From assembly GCA_002715465.1 (NCBI GenBank), contig PAYY01000009.1:14742-20790 (forward strand): a stretch of 6,049 bases of DNA, written 5' to 3'. The first letter of the stretch is position 1. Each line of letters starts with the position of its first letter. Made by a program: the position numbers and the translations under genes. Source of the DNA: Fidelibacterota bacterium. Lineage in GTDB: Bacteria > Marinisomatota > Marinisomatia > Marinisomatales > S15-B10. Shown here in pieces: positions 5,046 through 6,049 of the stretch. The notes beneath the pieces were generated by a model. It made no database searches and had not been told where the DNA came from. It was given only the letters and a program-made list of their open reading frames with translations.

Positions 5046-6049
5046 ATGGCAGAAAAAACATTTATATCAGAAAAAACCAATAAAATTAAAAAACCATTCT
5101 CATTTCCAGGTTCTAGAAACATTATGAGAAGATTGGTTCATAAAAAACTACATAATCTAAGTGAAGGATCAATTGAAATAATAGAAGGTCATTCAAAGAA
5201 AACTTTTGGAAATGTAAATAGTAATCTCAGCGTAAAAATTTCAATTTATTCCTCGGAGTTTTACTCTTTATTATTAACGAGAGGAAGTATAGGTGCATTA
5301 GAATCCTATATTGAAGGCCATTGGTCTTGCAATGATTTGGTGGCACTTGCACGGATGATTATAAGGGATGATATAGCAGCGGATAATTTAGAAAAAGGTT
5401 TTGCCATGATAACTAAACCTTTGCTTTGGCTATATATTCGACTTAATCCAAACACGAAAGTTGGGAGCAAAAAAAATATTCGAGCACATTATGATCTGAG
5501 CAATGATTTTTTTAAAGTTTTTCTAGATAAGACCTTGACTTATTCATGCGCCATTTTTTCAAAACCAGAAATGAGTCTTAGAGATGCCCAAATTGAGAAA
5601 CTAGACAGATTATGCCGTAAGATTGGTTTAACATCCCAGGATACTTTGCTAGAGATTGGAACCGGATGGGGTAGTTTTGCTATTCATGCCGCTAAACACT
5701 ATGGCTGTTCTATTACGACCACTACTATTTCAAAAGAACAATTTAATTTTGCTTCAGCACGAATTAGACAAGCAGGTTTAGATAATAAAATTACTGTTCT
5801 TCAAAAAGATTATCGTGATTTAACAGGAAGCTTTGACAAGCTAGTTTCTATTGAAATGATTGAAGCAGTAGGGCCTCAATTCATGTCAACTTTTATAAAA
5901 AAATGTTGTTCTTTGATTAAGCCTAATGGATTGATAGCTTTTCAGGGAATAACCATGTCTGAACAAAACTTTAAACAGTATTTACGAGGTACTGATTTTC
6001 TCAGAAAGTATATTTTCCCAGGTGGTAGTCTTATAAGTATTTCTCAGAT
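5046..6049 (+). CDS. Cyclopropane-fatty-acyl-phospholipid synthase family SAM methyltransferase (3' end outside window)
   Basis: An ATG 4 bases after the DUF1365 stop opens a frame running 334 codons to the right edge; family members are usually about 400-430 residues, so the C-terminus is missing. The family adds the methyl carbon of S-adenosylmethionine to acyl-chain double bonds in membrane phospholipids, giving cyclopropane or methyl-branched products. Visible signatures are HYDLSNDFF (148-156), TYSCAIF with Cys168 (equivalent to E. coli Cys139), the SAM-binding LEIGTGWG (202-209), DYRDL, EMIEAVG with Glu273, and KYIFPGG with Tyr322 (equivalent to E. coli Tyr317). The E. coli bicarbonate ligand His266 is replaced by Gln300 in AFQGITM. 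The EMIEAVG and KYIFPGG forms recall the plant fused FAD-oxidase/CFA enzymes. The exact product (cyclopropane, methyl-alkene or furan precursor) cannot be decided from sequence, so I give no cfa symbol. Confidence 0.93.
   Translation, partial: MAEKTFISEKTNKIKKPFSFPGSRNIMRRLVHKKLHNLSEGSIEIIEGHSKKTFGNVNSNLSVKISIYSSEFYSLLLTRGSIGALESYIEGHWSCNDLVALARMIIRDDIAADNLEKGFAMITKPLLWLYIRLNPNTKVGSKKNIRAHYDLSNDFFKVFLDKTLTYSCAIFSKPEMSLRDAQIEKLDRLCRKIGLTSQDTLLEIGTGWGSFAIHAAKHYGCSITTTTISKEQFNFASARIRQAGLDNKITVLQKDYRDLTGSFDKLVSIEMIEAVGPQFMSTFIKKCCSLIKPNGLIAFQGITMSEQNFKQYLRGTDFLRKYIFPGGSLISISQ

Noticed and set aside
5046..6049. Calling the last gene a standard cfa gene making cyclopropane fatty acids
   Set aside because: The His-to-Gln change at the bicarbonate site and the FAD/DUF1365 neighbours place it in a different subgroup whose product cannot be read from sequence.

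Overview
The window is AT-rich (by eye about one-third G+C) and tightly packed with eight genes, all on the + strand. The junctions are overlaps or gaps of a few bases, apart from one 58-base gap (55 bases from the annotated start of the SOUL gene is not counted, since its start is close to the previous stop). The families and small overlapping stop/start junctions point to a low-G+C Gammaproteobacterium, plausibly marine. This is inferred from gene content only; there is no rRNA or other phylogenetic marker here.

Layout. The left edge cuts a DUF2878-type membrane protein (2-253). It is followed by an exported START/SRPBCC-like protein (265-936), a polytopic DUF1295-family membrane protein with the steroid-reductase/isoprenylcysteine-methyltransferase-like C-terminal fold (942-1841), a Blc-type lipocalin lipoprotein starting with TTG (1838-2359), and a SOUL-family protein with a signal peptide (2372-2971). 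After a short gap holding a TATAAT box and a 16-codon mini-ORF comes a second block: a COG2907-type FAD oxidoreductase (3030-4280), a DUF1365 protein (4280-5041) and a cyclopropane-fatty-acid-synthase family methyltransferase (from 5046, cut by the right edge).

Working picture. The last three genes form a recognisable lipid-modification unit. CFA-synthase family enzymes transfer a methyl carbon from S-adenosylmethionine to the double bond of acyl chains already in phospholipids, and the FAD protein and DUF1365 protein are their usual genomic partners. The methyltransferase resembles, from memory, the C-terminal half of the plant enzymes in which a FAD-oxidase domain is fused to a CFA-synthase domain. 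It has Gln where E. coli Cfa has a bicarbonate-binding His. The first five genes encode predicted envelope proteins, several from lipid- or small-hydrophobe-binding families (START, lipocalin, SOUL). The whole window therefore looks like one membrane-lipid modification and maintenance locus. By analogy with ChrR/ECF-sigma regulated loci it may be involved in photo-oxidative stress, but no regulator or characteristic promoter is visible here.

No RNA genes, CRISPR arrays, insertion sequences, tRNAs or convincing terminators were found. No gene-free stretch exceeds 300 bases.
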